Origin: Streptomyces fodineus
Lineage (GTDB): Bacteria > Actinomycetota > Actinomycetes > Streptomycetales > Streptomycetaceae
Direction of reading: 5' to 3'
Assembly: GCF_001735805.1 (NCBI RefSeq)
Contig: NZ_CP017248.1
Span: 7,068,001 to 7,132,000, forward strand
DNA: 64,000 bases
Below the pieces are notes generated by a model that was given only the letters and a program-made list of their open reading frames with translations, was not told the DNA's origin and did no database searches. Positions 15,450 through 23,524 of the stretch are shown in pieces. Made by a program: the position numbers and the translations under genes. Position 1 is the first letter of the stretch. Each line of letters begins with the position of its first letter.

Positions 15450-16814
15450 ATGTCTGTCTTCACCGTTGCCGCCGACCAGTCCGTTTGTGCCCCGCTGCCC
15501 GTTCTCGGCCGGGATGTCACCGTTCCGCTGGTCACCGGCGGCGAGGTCACCTACGCGGCCCTCGACTACGCGGCCAGCGCCCCCGCCCTGCAGCGCGTCT
15601 GGGACGACGTGGCCGGCTACGCGCCGTACTACGGCAGCGTCCACCGCGGCGCCGGCTACCTCTCCCAGCTCTCCACCGACCTGTTCGAGAACGCCCGCAG
15701 GACGGTCGCCGAGTTCCTCGGCTGCCGCCCCGACGACCAGGTGATCTTCACCCGCTCGACCACGGACTCCCTGAACCTCCTGGCCCGCACGCTCCCCGCC
15801 GACTGCCAGGTCTTCGTCTTCGAGACCGAGCACCACGCCTCCCTGCTGCCCTGGCAGGGCGCCCACGTCACCTGCCTCGACGCACCGCGCACCCCGCAGC
15901 AGGCCGTGGCGACCCTGGAGCGGGCCCTCGCCGAGCGCGAGCCCTGCGGACCGGCCCTGGTCTGCGTCACCGGCGCCTCCAACGTCACCGGCGAGCTGTG
16001 GCCGGTACGCGAGCTGGCCGCCGCCGCGCACGCCCACGGCGCCCGGATCGTCCTGGACGCCGCCCAGCTCGCCCCGCACCACCCGGTCGGCATCCGTGAC
16101 CTGGACGTCGACTGGGTCGCCTTCTCGGGCCACAAGCTGTACGCGCCCTTCGGCTCCGGTGTCCTGGCCGGCCGCGCCGACTGGCTGCGCGCGGCCGAGC
16201 CGTACCTCGCGGGCGGCGGCGCCAGCCGCAAGGTGACCCGGCGTCAGGACGGCGGGGTGGACGTGGAGTGGCACGAGAGCGCCGCCCGCCACGAGGCCGG
16301 CTCCCCGAACGTCATCGGCGCCTACTCCATCGCGTCGGCCTGCAAGGCGCTCACCGAGGCCGGCTGGGACACCCTGGTCGCCCGCGAGCAGCACCTGATC
16401 ACCAAGGTCCGCGAAGGCCTCGCCGAGGTCCCCGAGGTACGGATCCTCTCCCTGTTCGGCGACGACGCCCCGCGCGTGGGCGTGATCTCCTTCGTGGTGG
16501 AGGGCTGGAACAGCTCCCACTTCGCCGCCGCGCTCTCCGCCGAGTACGGCATCGGCGTCCGCGACGGCCTCTTCTGCGCCCACCCGCTGGTCAGGACCCT
16601 GCTGGGCTCCGACCCCCAGACCCAGGGCGAGTGCGGGGCGCCGGAGGCGGCACCGGGGGAGAAGTCCCTGAACGCCATCCGTGTCAGCTTCGGCGCGGGC
16701 ACCCCCGACGAGCACGTGGACCGCTTCGTGACGGCGGTGAAGGAACTGGTGACCGAGGGTGCCAAGTGGACGTACAGGACGGAGGAGGGCCGCTGCGTCC
16801 CGGCGGTGGGCTGA
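15450..16814 (+). CDS. Class V aminotransferase / cysteine-desulfurase-like PLP enzyme under SAM control
   Basis: A 454-residue PLP enzyme of the NifS/CsdA fold. Visible marks are the start LDYAASAPALQRVWDDV, YYGSVHRGAGYLSQLST, TRSTTDSLNLLA, the cofactor-stacking histidine in ETEHHASLLPW, the PLP aspartate in VLDAAQLAPHHP, and the Schiff-base lysine in AFSGHKLYAPFGSGVL (about residue 229). A clear cysteine-desulfurase loop with a catalytic Cys is not obvious: near residue 375 the sequence reads VRDGLFCAHPLVRTLL. It may therefore act on a substrate other than cysteine or use that Cys. Control by a SAM-IV riboswitch places it in sulfur or methionine metabolism, but the reaction is unknown. The start at ATG 15450 has GGGAG upstream. 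Confidence 0.85.
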   Translation: MSVFTVAADQSVCAPLPVLGRDVTVPLVTGGEVTYAALDYAASAPALQRVWDDVAGYAPYYGSVHRGAGYLSQLSTDLFENARRTVAEFLGCRPDDQVIFTRSTTDSLNLLARTLPADCQVFVFETEHHASLLPWQGAHVTCLDAPRTPQQAVATLERALAEREPCGPALVCVTGASNVTGELWPVRELAAAAHAHGARIVLDAAQLAPHHPVGIRDLDVDWVAFSGHKLYAPFGSGVLAGRADWLRAAEPYLAGGGASRKVTRRQDGGVDVEWHESAARHEAGSPNVIGAYSIASACKALTEAGWDTLVAREQHLITKVREGLAEVPEVRILSLFGDDAPRVGVISFVVEGWNSSHFAAALSAEYGIGVRDGLFCAHPLVRTLLGSDPQTQGECGAPEAAPGEKSLNAIRVSFGAGTPDEHVDRFVTAVKELVTEGAKWTYRTEEGRCVPAVG

Positions 16815-16845
16815 CTTACCCGGGTGCCGCAGCCGGCGGGGCCTT

Positions 16846-17127
16846 CTAGTTGTCGAGGCCGATCGAGAACGCCGCTTCCAGGTCGTGCTGGGAGTACGTG
16901 CGGAACGCGACGTGCGTGTCGGTGGCCTCGACACCGGGGATCTTGCTGATCCGGCCGGGGATGACATCCGCGAGATCATCGTGCCGCCGCACCCGGACCA
17001 TCGCGATCAGGTCGTACGTACCCGTGACGGAGAAAACCTCGCTCACCGACTCCAGCGAAGCGATCTGCTCCGCGATCTCGGGGATCCGGTCCACGCTGGT
17101 CTTGATCAGGACGATCGCGGTGATCAC
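16846..17127 (-). CDS. Stand-alone Lrp/AsnC effector (RAM) domain protein
   Basis: The 93-residue protein is the ligand-binding half of an Lrp/AsnC regulator without its DNA-binding half: MITAIVLIKTSVDRIPEIAEQIASLE and VFSVTGTYDLIAMVRVRRHDDLADVI form the beta-alpha-beta fold, with the GTYDL turn that lines the amino-acid site. Such proteins form rings and may bind amino acids or modulate full-length Lrp partners. Its start overlaps the stop of the rhomboid gene as ATGA, so it is translated after that protease, an unusual but conserved pairing. It is convergent with the SAM-controlled PLP gene. I am sure of the fold; the role is unknown. Confidence 0.88.
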   Translation of the reverse strand: MITAIVLIKTSVDRIPEIAEQIASLESVSEVFSVTGTYDLIAMVRVRRHDDLADVIPGRISKIPGVEATDTHVAFRTYSQHDLEAAFSIGLDN

Positions 17128-17867
17128 GGCTGGTTCTCTCCCTCGGGTGCCGGAGCTGGGGCGGACCTCACTCTAGTCGTACGGCCGTAGCGGACCCACG
17201 CGTAGCCGAAGCCCAGGCCGAAGCCGACGAGGTGGGCCAGGTACGCCACCCCGGGGCCGCCCGAGCTCTGCCCCGCCGCCGCCCACTGCAGCGCCGCCCA
17301 CAGCGGCAGCACGACCCATGCGGGGAACCGCACCGGCAGGAAGAACAGGAACGGCAGAAGACTGGTCACCCGGGCGCGGGGGAACAGGTAGAGGAACGCT
17401 CCGAGGACCGCCGAGATCGCCCCGGAGGCGCCGACCAGCGACTGCGCGGAGGTGGCATTGGCGGCCGCGTAGCCCAGCAGGGCCAGATATCCGCAGCCGA
17501 GGTAGAAGAGGGTGAACTCGACCCGGCCCATCCGTTCCTCGGTCATCGCGCCGAAGACGAAGAGGAAGAGCATGTTGCCGAGCAGATGCACCCAGCTGCC
17601 GTGCACGAACAGGGCCGTGGCGGGGGTCAGGGCCTCGCGCACCGGCCTGGCGAACAGCTCGGCCGGGACCACGCCCCAGCGCCGGAAGTACGCCCGCTGC
17701 GCGGCGAGCAGGGCGTCGCCGGAGCCGTATCCCGGCGTGAGACCCGAGGCCGGGCCCAGCACGAAGAGCAGACAGCACAGGGCGATCAGGCCGTACGTCA
17801 GGGGTGCCGATGCGCTCCGGACCGCTCTGAGGGCCCTGCCGGTCGCCGTGCTCCACTCGCTGATCAT
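17124..17867 (-). CDS. Rhomboid-family intramembrane serine protease
   Basis: A 247-residue, six- or seven-helix membrane protein. The rhomboid features are all present: the GYGSGDALL and AYFRRWG loop, HGSWVHLLGNMLFLFVFG (about 95-112) with the HxxxN oxyanion histidine and asparagine, the catalytic serine in LVGASGAISAVLG (about residue 150), and the catalytic histidine in AYLAHLVGFGLGF (about 225). It would cut membrane proteins within or near the bilayer; its substrate is unknown. I prefer ATG 17867 to the longer start because it removes an 18-residue polar extension. The stop overlaps the next gene's ATG. Confidence 0.9.
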   Translation of the reverse strand: MISEWSTATGRALRAVRSASAPLTYGLIALCCLLFVLGPASGLTPGYGSGDALLAAQRAYFRRWGVVPAELFARPVREALTPATALFVHGSWVHLLGNMLFLFVFGAMTEERMGRVEFTLFYLGCGYLALLGYAAANATSAQSLVGASGAISAVLGAFLYLFPRARVTSLLPFLFFLPVRFPAWVVLPLWAALQWAAAGQSSGGPGVAYLAHLVGFGLGFGYAWVRYGRTTRVRSAPAPAPEGENQP

Positions 17868-17951
17868 GAACACAGAGCATGACGTAACCGGACGCAAGCT
17901 GACAGACCGCCTCGCCGCCATGAACGGGCCAGCGGGGGTCCCCGCCAGGCC

Positions 17952-17957
17952 GTAGGG
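17952..17957 (+). promoter_or_regulatory. Candidate -10 box for the zinc-ribbon and NYN genes
   Basis: TAGGGT lies 74 bases before the ATG at 18032, giving a leader with GAGAAGGAAG as ribosome site. It is in the 164-base gap between this gene and the divergent rhomboid gene. Confidence 0.4.
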
Positions 17958-18031
17958 TTACGGCCACACGCGTCGGCCCGCGGCGCGATGAGCTCCTGCG
18001 AGCGACGACGAGAAGGAAGCGGACAGCCACG

Positions 18032-18271
18032 ATGACGGTTCCCCTGCCGACCGTGACCACCCGATGGCGCTGCACCCTGTGCGGCAACCTCACCCGGTTC
18101 GACGTGACGCGTTCCTCGAAGGTCGTCGAGTACGTCCATCTCGATCTGGCGGGCGAGCCGACGGTGGAGGAGCGCGAGGTGGTCAGTGAGACCATCGAGT
18201 CGGTGCGCTGCCGCTGGTGCAACGCGGTGGACCAGGTGGAACTCGTGGACAGGCCGGGTGCCGGCTCCTGA
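18032..18271 (+). CDS. Small zinc-ribbon protein, 79 aa
   Basis: Two cysteine pairs, CTLC (near residue 15) and CRWC (near 62), form a probable zinc ribbon. Between them is a hydrophilic segment rich in Glu and Val (REVVSETIESVRC). The length and spacing are like those of small actinobacterial zinc-ribbon proteins of unknown role. The ribosome site AGAAGGAAG precedes the ATG by about 13 bases. It is followed after 41 bases by the NYN gene in the same direction and may share its transcript. Confidence 0.75.
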   Translation: MTVPLPTVTTRWRCTLCGNLTRFDVTRSSKVVEYVHLDLAGEPTVEEREVVSETIESVRCRWCNAVDQVELVDRPGAGS

Positions 18272-18312
18272 GCGGAGCGGCCCAGAAGAAGTGACGTAGT
18301 GGGGTGTGACGG

Positions 18313-19656
18313 ATGGTGGAGACCGCAGGCGGGGGGCCGGGCGACGGCACCGCTGAGGTGCTTGACCGTCCGCTGCCCGACGGGGTGCGCCGCAGAGTCG
18401 TACAGATCGTCTCGGACGGTTTCGGCGGCCTGACCGTGTCGGAACTGCCCGCCCAGCTGAGGCAGTACGCCCGGTTCGCCCCCAATCGCCGGGCGAAGTT
18501 CGCCGGGAACGCGATGGCGGCGGCGCTGGAGACCGACGCGCTGTTCCGCCAGCGGATCGGGGAGAAGTTCAGAGAGACGCAGCCGGAACTCGCCGGCGCC
18601 CTCGACTCCGGCTCCCCGCCCCCGGCCGCGGACCCGCTCGACGTGGCGGCCGCGGCCTACGTACTGCGCCCGGCGGGCTGGGTGAAGCTGGTCACCGCGG
18701 CCGGCGAGGAGGCCCAGCGCGCGGACGCCGAGCGCGCCGACGAGGAGAGCCGGGCCGAGCTGGAGCGGCTGCGCGCGGAGCTGGCCCAGGCCCGCGAGCA
18801 CACCCGCGCCGAGACCGAACGGCTGCGCGCGGAGCTGGAGTCGGCGAAGAAGGAAGCGGAATCGCTTCACCGTAAGCTGCGGGCCGCGCTCAGCGACGTC
18901 AAGCGCGGCGAGGCCGCCCTGCGCAAGGCACAGGGCGAGATGGACGCCGTACGCGCCGAGGCGCACCGGCAGGTGGCCGCCGCCGAGAGCGAGTCCCGCC
19001 GGACCAAGGCCCGGCTCGGCGAGGCCGAGGCCACGCTGGAGGCCACCCGCCGGGCGGCCCGCGAGGGCCGCAGCGTGGAGGACATGCGGGTACGGCTGCT
19101 GCTGGACACCCTGCTGGACGCGACCCAGGGGCTCAGGCGTGAACTCGCCCTGCCCCCGGTGTCCGTGCGGCCCGCCGAGACCGTGGATGCGGTCGAACCG
19201 GGACGAATGACCCCGAAGGACATCGCGGCACGCGCCCTGTCCGAGCACGATCCGGCCATTCTCGACCAGTTGCTCGCGCTGCCGCAGGCGCATCTGGTCG
19301 TCGACGGCTACAACGTCACCAAGACCGGCTATCCCCAGATGCCGCTGGAGAAGCAGCGGCTCAGGCTCCTCGGCCAGCTCTCCGCGCTCGCCGCGCAGAC
19401 CGGTGCCGAGGTGACGTGCGTCTTCGACGGCGCCGAACTGGCCGCGCCGGTGCTGCTCGCGCCGCCGCGCGGGGTGCGGGTGCTGTTCTCCAAGCCGGGC
19501 GTCACGGCCGATGAGCTGATCCGGCAGCTCGTGCGCGCGGAGCCGCCGGGCCGTCCGGTCATCGTCGCCTCCACCGACCGGGAGGTGGCCGACGGGGTCG
19601 CCAAGGCGGGTGCCCGTCCGGTCGCGTCTGCGGTGCTTCTCAAGCGACTGTCCTGA
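18313..19656 (+). CDS. NYN-domain (PIN-like RNase fold) protein with long coiled coil
   Basis: This 447-residue cytoplasmic protein has three parts. The N-terminal 130 residues are globular and include a helix-rich region with RQYARFAPNRRAKFAGN. Residues about 135-265 are Glu/Arg/Ala-rich with clear heptads, a long coiled coil. The C-terminal part (from about 315) is an NYN/YacP-type nuclease domain: HLVVDGYNVTKTGYP, TCVFDGAE and VIVASTDREVADGV carry the acidic residues expected to bind metal and cut RNA. YacP of Bacillus (Rae1) cuts mRNA on the ribosome; this relative adds a coiled coil that could hold a partner or oligomerise. Substrate not known. Confidence 0.82.
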   Translation: MVETAGGGPGDGTAEVLDRPLPDGVRRRVVQIVSDGFGGLTVSELPAQLRQYARFAPNRRAKFAGNAMAAALETDALFRQRIGEKFRETQPELAGALDSGSPPPAADPLDVAAAAYVLRPAGWVKLVTAAGEEAQRADAERADEESRAELERLRAELAQAREHTRAETERLRAELESAKKEAESLHRKLRAALSDVKRGEAALRKAQGEMDAVRAEAHRQVAAAESESRRTKARLGEAEATLEATRRAAREGRSVEDMRVRLLLDTLLDATQGLRRELALPPVSVRPAETVDAVEPGRMTPKDIAARALSEHDPAILDQLLALPQAHLVVDGYNVTKTGYPQMPLEKQRLRLLGQLSALAAQTGAEVTCVFDGAELAAPVLLAPPRGVRVLFSKPGVTADELIRQLVRAEPPGRPVIVASTDREVADGVAKAGARPVASAVLLKRLS

Positions 19657-19785
19657 AGGTCCAACGGGCATGGTCAATGCCCGAATTGGCCGTATCGTCA
19701 CGCAACGTAGCGTCAATCGCGCGTTACAGCATGTGGGTTGTGGGCAAAGAATGCATTGTGTGATGGGATTTTTTAGTGTGAGGAT

Positions 19786-19814
19786 TTGAATGATCACAGC
19801 TGGGTCACTAGGGT
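19786..19814 (+). promoter_or_regulatory. Promoter for the first NlpC/P60 gene
   Basis: TTGAAT (19786-19791) and TAGGGT (19809-19814) are 17 bases apart, the best -35/-10 pair in this part of the window. The leader of about 55 bases ends with GAGAAGGAG before GTG 19877. The 220-base gap is unusually AT-rich upstream of the promoter (TTTTTT at 19770-19775). I looked for a c-di-AMP (ydaO) riboswitch, as known before some Streptomyces wall hydrolases, and did not find one. Confidence 0.65.
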
Positions 19815-19876
19815 CTGGGCTCGAACCTCCGAACGGGTGATTTCCTCACTCACTCACGAGAAGGAGTTCGTCCTCC

Positions 19877-20911
19877 GTGGCGTCCCACCGTCGACCCAAG
19901 CAGCAGAGTCGCGCTCGCGTGACCGTGCTGACCACCGCAGCTGCCGCAGCCGTCGTGCTGAGCGCGAACGCCGCCAACGCCGCGCCGAGCCAGAAGCTCA
20001 GCAAGGACCAGGTCAAGGCCAAGGTCGACGAGCTCTATCAGCAGGCGGAGCAGGCCACCGAGAAGTTCGACGGGGCCCAGGCGAAGCAGCAGAAGCTGCA
20101 GAAGGAAATCTCCACCATCCAGGACAACGTCGCCCGGGGTCAGCAGGACCTCAACAAGCTGCGCGACGGTCTCGGTTCGCTGGCCACCTCCCAGTACCGC
20201 TCCGGTGGCATCGACCCTTCGGTCCAGCTGTTCCTGTCCTCCAACCCGGACGACTTCCTCGACAAGGCCTCCACGCTCGACCAGCTGAGCGCCCAGCAGG
20301 TCGACGCGCTGAAGAAGATTCAGGACAAACAGCGCGAACTGTCCCAGGAGCGCGCCGAGGCCACCCAGAAGCTCAAGGACCTCTCCGACACGCGCACCCA
20401 GCTCGCGCAGAACAAGAAGGACGTCCAGGGCAAGCTCGCCGACGCGCAGAAGCTGCTCAACTCCCTGACCGCCAAGGAGAAGCAGCAGCTGGCCGCCGAG
20501 CAGCAGCGCGCCGACCGCTCCTCCAGCCAGCGGGTCGACCTCGGCAACACCCCGCCCGCCTCCGGCCGTGCCGCGGCCGCCTTCTCGGCCGCCCAGTCGC
20601 AGATCGGCAAGCCGTATGTCTACGGCGCCACCGGCACCGCCTCCTACGACTGCTCGGGCCTGACCTCCTGGGCCTATGCCCAGGCCGGCGTCTCCATCCC
20701 GCGCACCTCCCAGGAGCAGGCGACCATAGGGACCCGGATCAGCTCGGTCAACGACCTCCAGGTCGGCGACCTGGTGTTCTTCTACGGCGACATCCACCAC
20801 GTCGGCCTGTACGCCGGCAACGGCCAGGTGCTGCACGCCCCGCACACCGGTGCCGTGGTCCGCTACGAGTCGATGTCCGACATGCCGTTCCAGTTCGGCG
20901 TCCGGGTCTGA
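19877..20911 (+). CDS. Secreted NlpC/P60 peptidoglycan endopeptidase
   Basis: A 344-residue exported hydrolase, likely cutting the peptide stems of peptidoglycan. A Sec signal peptide ends at ANAANA near residue 35. Residues 40-215 form a long Lys/Gln/Glu-rich coiled coil of the kind that holds such enzymes inactive. The NlpC/P60 domain (about 230-344) has its cysteine in ASYDCSGLTSWAYAQAG, the histidine in DIHHVGLYAGNGQVLHAP and the following His. The start is GTG 19877 behind GAGAAGGAG. It is about 50% identical by eye to the next gene, with the same layout, so the two arose by duplication. It resembles RipA-type hydrolases; Rv2190c holds the same place in M. tuberculosis as I recall. Confidence 0.93.
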   Translation: MASHRRPKQQSRARVTVLTTAAAAAVVLSANAANAAPSQKLSKDQVKAKVDELYQQAEQATEKFDGAQAKQQKLQKEISTIQDNVARGQQDLNKLRDGLGSLATSQYRSGGIDPSVQLFLSSNPDDFLDKASTLDQLSAQQVDALKKIQDKQRELSQERAEATQKLKDLSDTRTQLAQNKKDVQGKLADAQKLLNSLTAKEKQQLAAEQQRADRSSSQRVDLGNTPPASGRAAAAFSAAQSQIGKPYVYGATGTASYDCSGLTSWAYAQAGVSIPRTSQEQATIGTRISSVNDLQVGDLVFFYGDIHHVGLYAGNGQVLHAPHTGAVVRYESMSDMPFQFGVRV

Positions 20912-21034
20912 CACCCCCGCGACAAGCCGGTCCGGCACCCTGCGAAACCCGGTCCGGTACCCCCGCGCGTGCGGGGGAAACGCTGACCGGGCGGCGCCCG
21001 AACGGGCGAATCCCTCGGACCGGAACTGACCTCA

Positions 21035-21068
21035 CGCCCCGCCACTGACCTGCGTCAGCGGCGGGGCG
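21035..21068 (+). terminator. Hairpin after the first NlpC/P60 gene
   Basis: CGCCCCGCC and GGCGGGGCG pair, and inside them CTGAC pairs with GTCAG around CTGC, leaving one A-C mismatch. The total stem is about 14 pairs. It lies 120 bases after the stop and before the second paralogue. Confidence 0.7.
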
Positions 21069-21204
21069 TCACTGTGTGTGGCCACCGCGCCCTTTGGCCG
21101 GGGCCCTTCCGCACGGCTACTGTCTGCCGCGTTTCCCCGGCGCCGGGGCCTCCCCGTCCCCAGGCGTCGGGGGAGCAGTCTTGTCCGCCAGCAGAAGGAC
21201 TGCC

Positions 21205-22242
21205 GTGGGCTCTCATCGCCGCCTTGCCTCCTCCGGATTCGACCGGGGCGCCGTCGCCCTGTGCCTGTTGTCGGCCACGGCCGCCGCGCTCGGTGCCGTA
21301 CCGGCGCACGCCGCCCCGGGCGGCGCCACGCGTGCCGAGGTGGACCGGCTCTACCAGGAGGCCGAGCAGGCGACCCAGGCCTTCGACAAGGCCCAGGAGC
21401 GCGAGGGCACGCTGCGCCACGAGGTGCGCGAGGCCCAGGACCGCATCGCCCGGCAGCAGGAGCGCATCAACACCCTGCGCGAACAGCTCGGTTCGCTGGC
21501 CGGCGCCCAGTACCGCTCGGGCGGCATGGACCCGGCCCTCGCGCTGCTCTTCTCCGACGACCCCGGCGACTATCTGGACAAGGCGTCCACCCTCGACCGC
21601 ATCGGCGTCCAGCAGGCAGGGCAGCTGCGGGAGTTGCAGTCGGCGATGCGGGAACTCGTCGGGGAGCGCGCGGAGGCGGCCGGGAAGCTCGTCGAGCTGG
21701 CGAACAGCCGCCGGGCCGTGGCCGCGCACAAGCGGACCGTGGAGGCGAAGCTCGCCACGGCCCGGCAGCTGCTCAACACGCTGCCGGTCGCCGACCGCAC
21801 CGCCTTCGGCCGGGCCTCGCGCTCCGACGGCTCCGGCCGCGCCGATCTGGCCGACCTGCCCGTCCTGAGCGGCATCTTCTCCTCCGAGGCCCCGGACGCC
21901 CGCGCCGCCGCCGCGGTGGCCGCCGCCCGCTCCGCCCTCGGCCGGCCGTACGTGTGGGGCGCGAGCGGCCCCTCCGGCTTCGACTGTTCGGGCCTGATGC
22001 AGTGGTCGTACGCCCAGGCCGGCACGCAGCTGCCGCGGACCTCGCAGGAGCAGCGCTTCGCCGGCCGGCAGATCCCGCTCTCCGAGGCCCGCCCCGGCGA
22101 CCTGGTCGTCTACCGCTCCGACGCCAGCCATGTGGGGATGTACGTCGGCAACGGGCAGGTCATCCACGCGCCCTATCCGGGAGCGGCGGTGCGCTACGAC
22201 CCGGTCGGGATGATGCCGGTCTCCTCGGTCACCCGGCCCTGA
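21205..22242 (+). CDS. Secreted NlpC/P60 peptidoglycan endopeptidase, tandem paralogue
   Basis: The 345-residue protein repeats the plan of the preceding gene: signal peptide ending at VPAHA near residue 36, a coiled coil (about 40-200) with the matching GSLAGAQYRSGGMDPALALLFS stretch, and the NlpC/P60 domain with its cysteine in GFDCSGLMQWSYAQAG and its histidine in DASHVGMYVGNGQVIHAP. The coiled coil is richer in Arg and Ala than its neighbour, so it may be tuned differently. The GTG start at 21205 has AGAAGGA upstream. The longer frames upstream run through the terminator region and are not credible. It ends 28 bases before the next gene. Confidence 0.92.
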   Translation: MGSHRRLASSGFDRGAVALCLLSATAAALGAVPAHAAPGGATRAEVDRLYQEAEQATQAFDKAQEREGTLRHEVREAQDRIARQQERINTLREQLGSLAGAQYRSGGMDPALALLFSDDPGDYLDKASTLDRIGVQQAGQLRELQSAMRELVGERAEAAGKLVELANSRRAVAAHKRTVEAKLATARQLLNTLPVADRTAFGRASRSDGSGRADLADLPVLSGIFSSEAPDARAAAAVAAARSALGRPYVWGASGPSGFDCSGLMQWSYAQAGTQLPRTSQEQRFAGRQIPLSEARPGDLVVYRSDASHVGMYVGNGQVIHAPYPGAAVRYDPVGMMPVSSVTRP

Positions 22243-22270
22243 TCGCGCCGCTCGCCGTTACGATCGGGAA

Positions 22271-23464
22271 ATGGCTGGTCGCAGACGGGCGTGGAGCATA
22301 GGAGCCGTGGGGCTCGGTCTGCTGCTGCCGCTCGCCGGGTGCGGCGGACCGGCGGCCGACTCCGCCCGCACCGAGGTGCAGCACCTGCTCGACCGGCGCT
22401 CCGCCGCCCTCCTCGGCCACGACGAGACGGCGTACGGCGCCACGGGCACCCGCACCGAGTACATCCGGCTGCGCGCCCTCCCGCTGGCCTCCTGGTCCTA
22501 CCGGGTCACCGCCGTGCACCGCACCTCCTCCGGCGCCACCGCCGACGCCGACCTCAGCTATCGCGTCGCCGGGTACGACAAGGCCCCGGTCGACGCCCGC
22601 CGCACCCTCACCCTCGGCCGCACCGTCGGCGGCACGTGGTACGTCACCGCCGACGAGCCCGCCCGGCGGGCCGGGCAGCAGCTGTGGGACCAGGGCCCGG
22701 TGACCGCCGTCAAGGGCGCGCACAGCCTGGTGCTGGGCACCGGCGGGACGGCCGCCCGGCTGCGCGCGTACGCCACGCTGGCCGACCGCGCCGTCCCGGC
22801 CGTCTCCCGGGCCTGGGGCACCGACTGGACCCGCCATGTCGTCGTCCTCGTCCCGCGGTCCCTGCAGGGCATGGCGGCACTGCTCGGCTCGCCCGCCTCG
22901 AACTACCGGGGCATCGCCGCCGTCACCACGGGCGAGGCGGGAGGAACCGGCCGCGCACCGGCGGACCGGGTGGTCGTCAACCCGGAGGCGTACGCCGTCC
23001 TCGGCGACCTCGGCAAGCAGGTCGTACTCACCCACGAGACCACCCATGTGGCCACCCGGGCGCACACCACCGCCGCGACTCCGCTGTGGCTCTCCGAGGG
23101 TTACGCGGACTGGATCGGCTACCTCGGCACCGGCCGCACCCCCACCGAGACCGCGCCGGAACTGACCCGCGCCGTCCAGGACGGCCATGCGCCCGCCGCG
23201 CTCCCGGCCGACAAGGACTTCGGCTTCACCAGCGACCCGGCCGAGCTCGCGCAGGCCTACGAGGGCGGCTGGCTGGCCTGCCGGATGATCGCCGACCACT
23301 GGGGCACGGCCCGGCTCGACGCCTTCTACCGTGCCGTCGGCGCCCACGGGAAACGGGCGGGCGCGGTCGAGGACGCGCTGAGGAGGGTGCTCGGCACCAC
23401 GCCGGGCGCGTTCACCGAGCAGTGGCGGGAGTATGTGCGGGCACAGCTGGCCCGCACCGAGTGA
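22271..23464 (+). CDS. Lipoprotein with a gluzincin-type metallopeptidase domain
   Basis: A 397-residue exported lipoprotein: signal SIGAVGLGLLLPLAGCGG with lipid cysteine near residue 24. The N-terminal half (about 30-150) looks like an NTF2/lipoprotein-type fold. The C-terminal half has the zinc motif HETTH (about residue 255) with SEGYADWI about 20 residues later. This is the HExxH...E layout of gluzincins such as M1 or M61 peptidases, so a zinc peptidase outside the cell is likely. TACGAT (22259-22264) is six bases before the ATG, predicting a leaderless mRNA despite only 28 bases from the previous gene. Substrate unknown; the wall-hydrolase neighbours suggest an envelope role. Confidence 0.82.
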   Translation: MAGRRRAWSIGAVGLGLLLPLAGCGGPAADSARTEVQHLLDRRSAALLGHDETAYGATGTRTEYIRLRALPLASWSYRVTAVHRTSSGATADADLSYRVAGYDKAPVDARRTLTLGRTVGGTWYVTADEPARRAGQQLWDQGPVTAVKGAHSLVLGTGGTAARLRAYATLADRAVPAVSRAWGTDWTRHVVVLVPRSLQGMAALLGSPASNYRGIAAVTTGEAGGTGRAPADRVVVNPEAYAVLGDLGKQVVLTHETTHVATRAHTTAATPLWLSEGYADWIGYLGTGRTPTETAPELTRAVQDGHAPAALPADKDFGFTSDPAELAQAYEGGWLACRMIADHWGTARLDAFYRAVGAHGKRAGAVEDALRRVLGTTPGAFTEQWREYVRAQLARTE

Positions 23465-23524
23465 CGCCCTGTTCCCCTGATCGGGTCAGTTGATGCGCCG
23501 AGCGTCTCGGTGGCGTCGCGCGGG

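Noticed and set aside
17173..19797. An 874-codon open frame on the minus strand
   Set aside because: It is antisense to the NYN and zinc-ribbon genes and crosses several gene borders. High GC makes such long shadow frames common; codon positions fit the plus-strand genes.
19817..19840. GGTTCGAGCCC on the minus strand, resembling a tRNA T-arm
   Set aside because: The flanking bases do not form the five-pair T stem and no acceptor, D or anticodon arms can be found around it.
19657..19876. A c-di-AMP (ydaO) riboswitch before the first NlpC/P60 gene
   Set aside because: Expected from some Streptomyces wall hydrolase genes, but the conserved ydaO segments are absent. An ordinary promoter explains the region.
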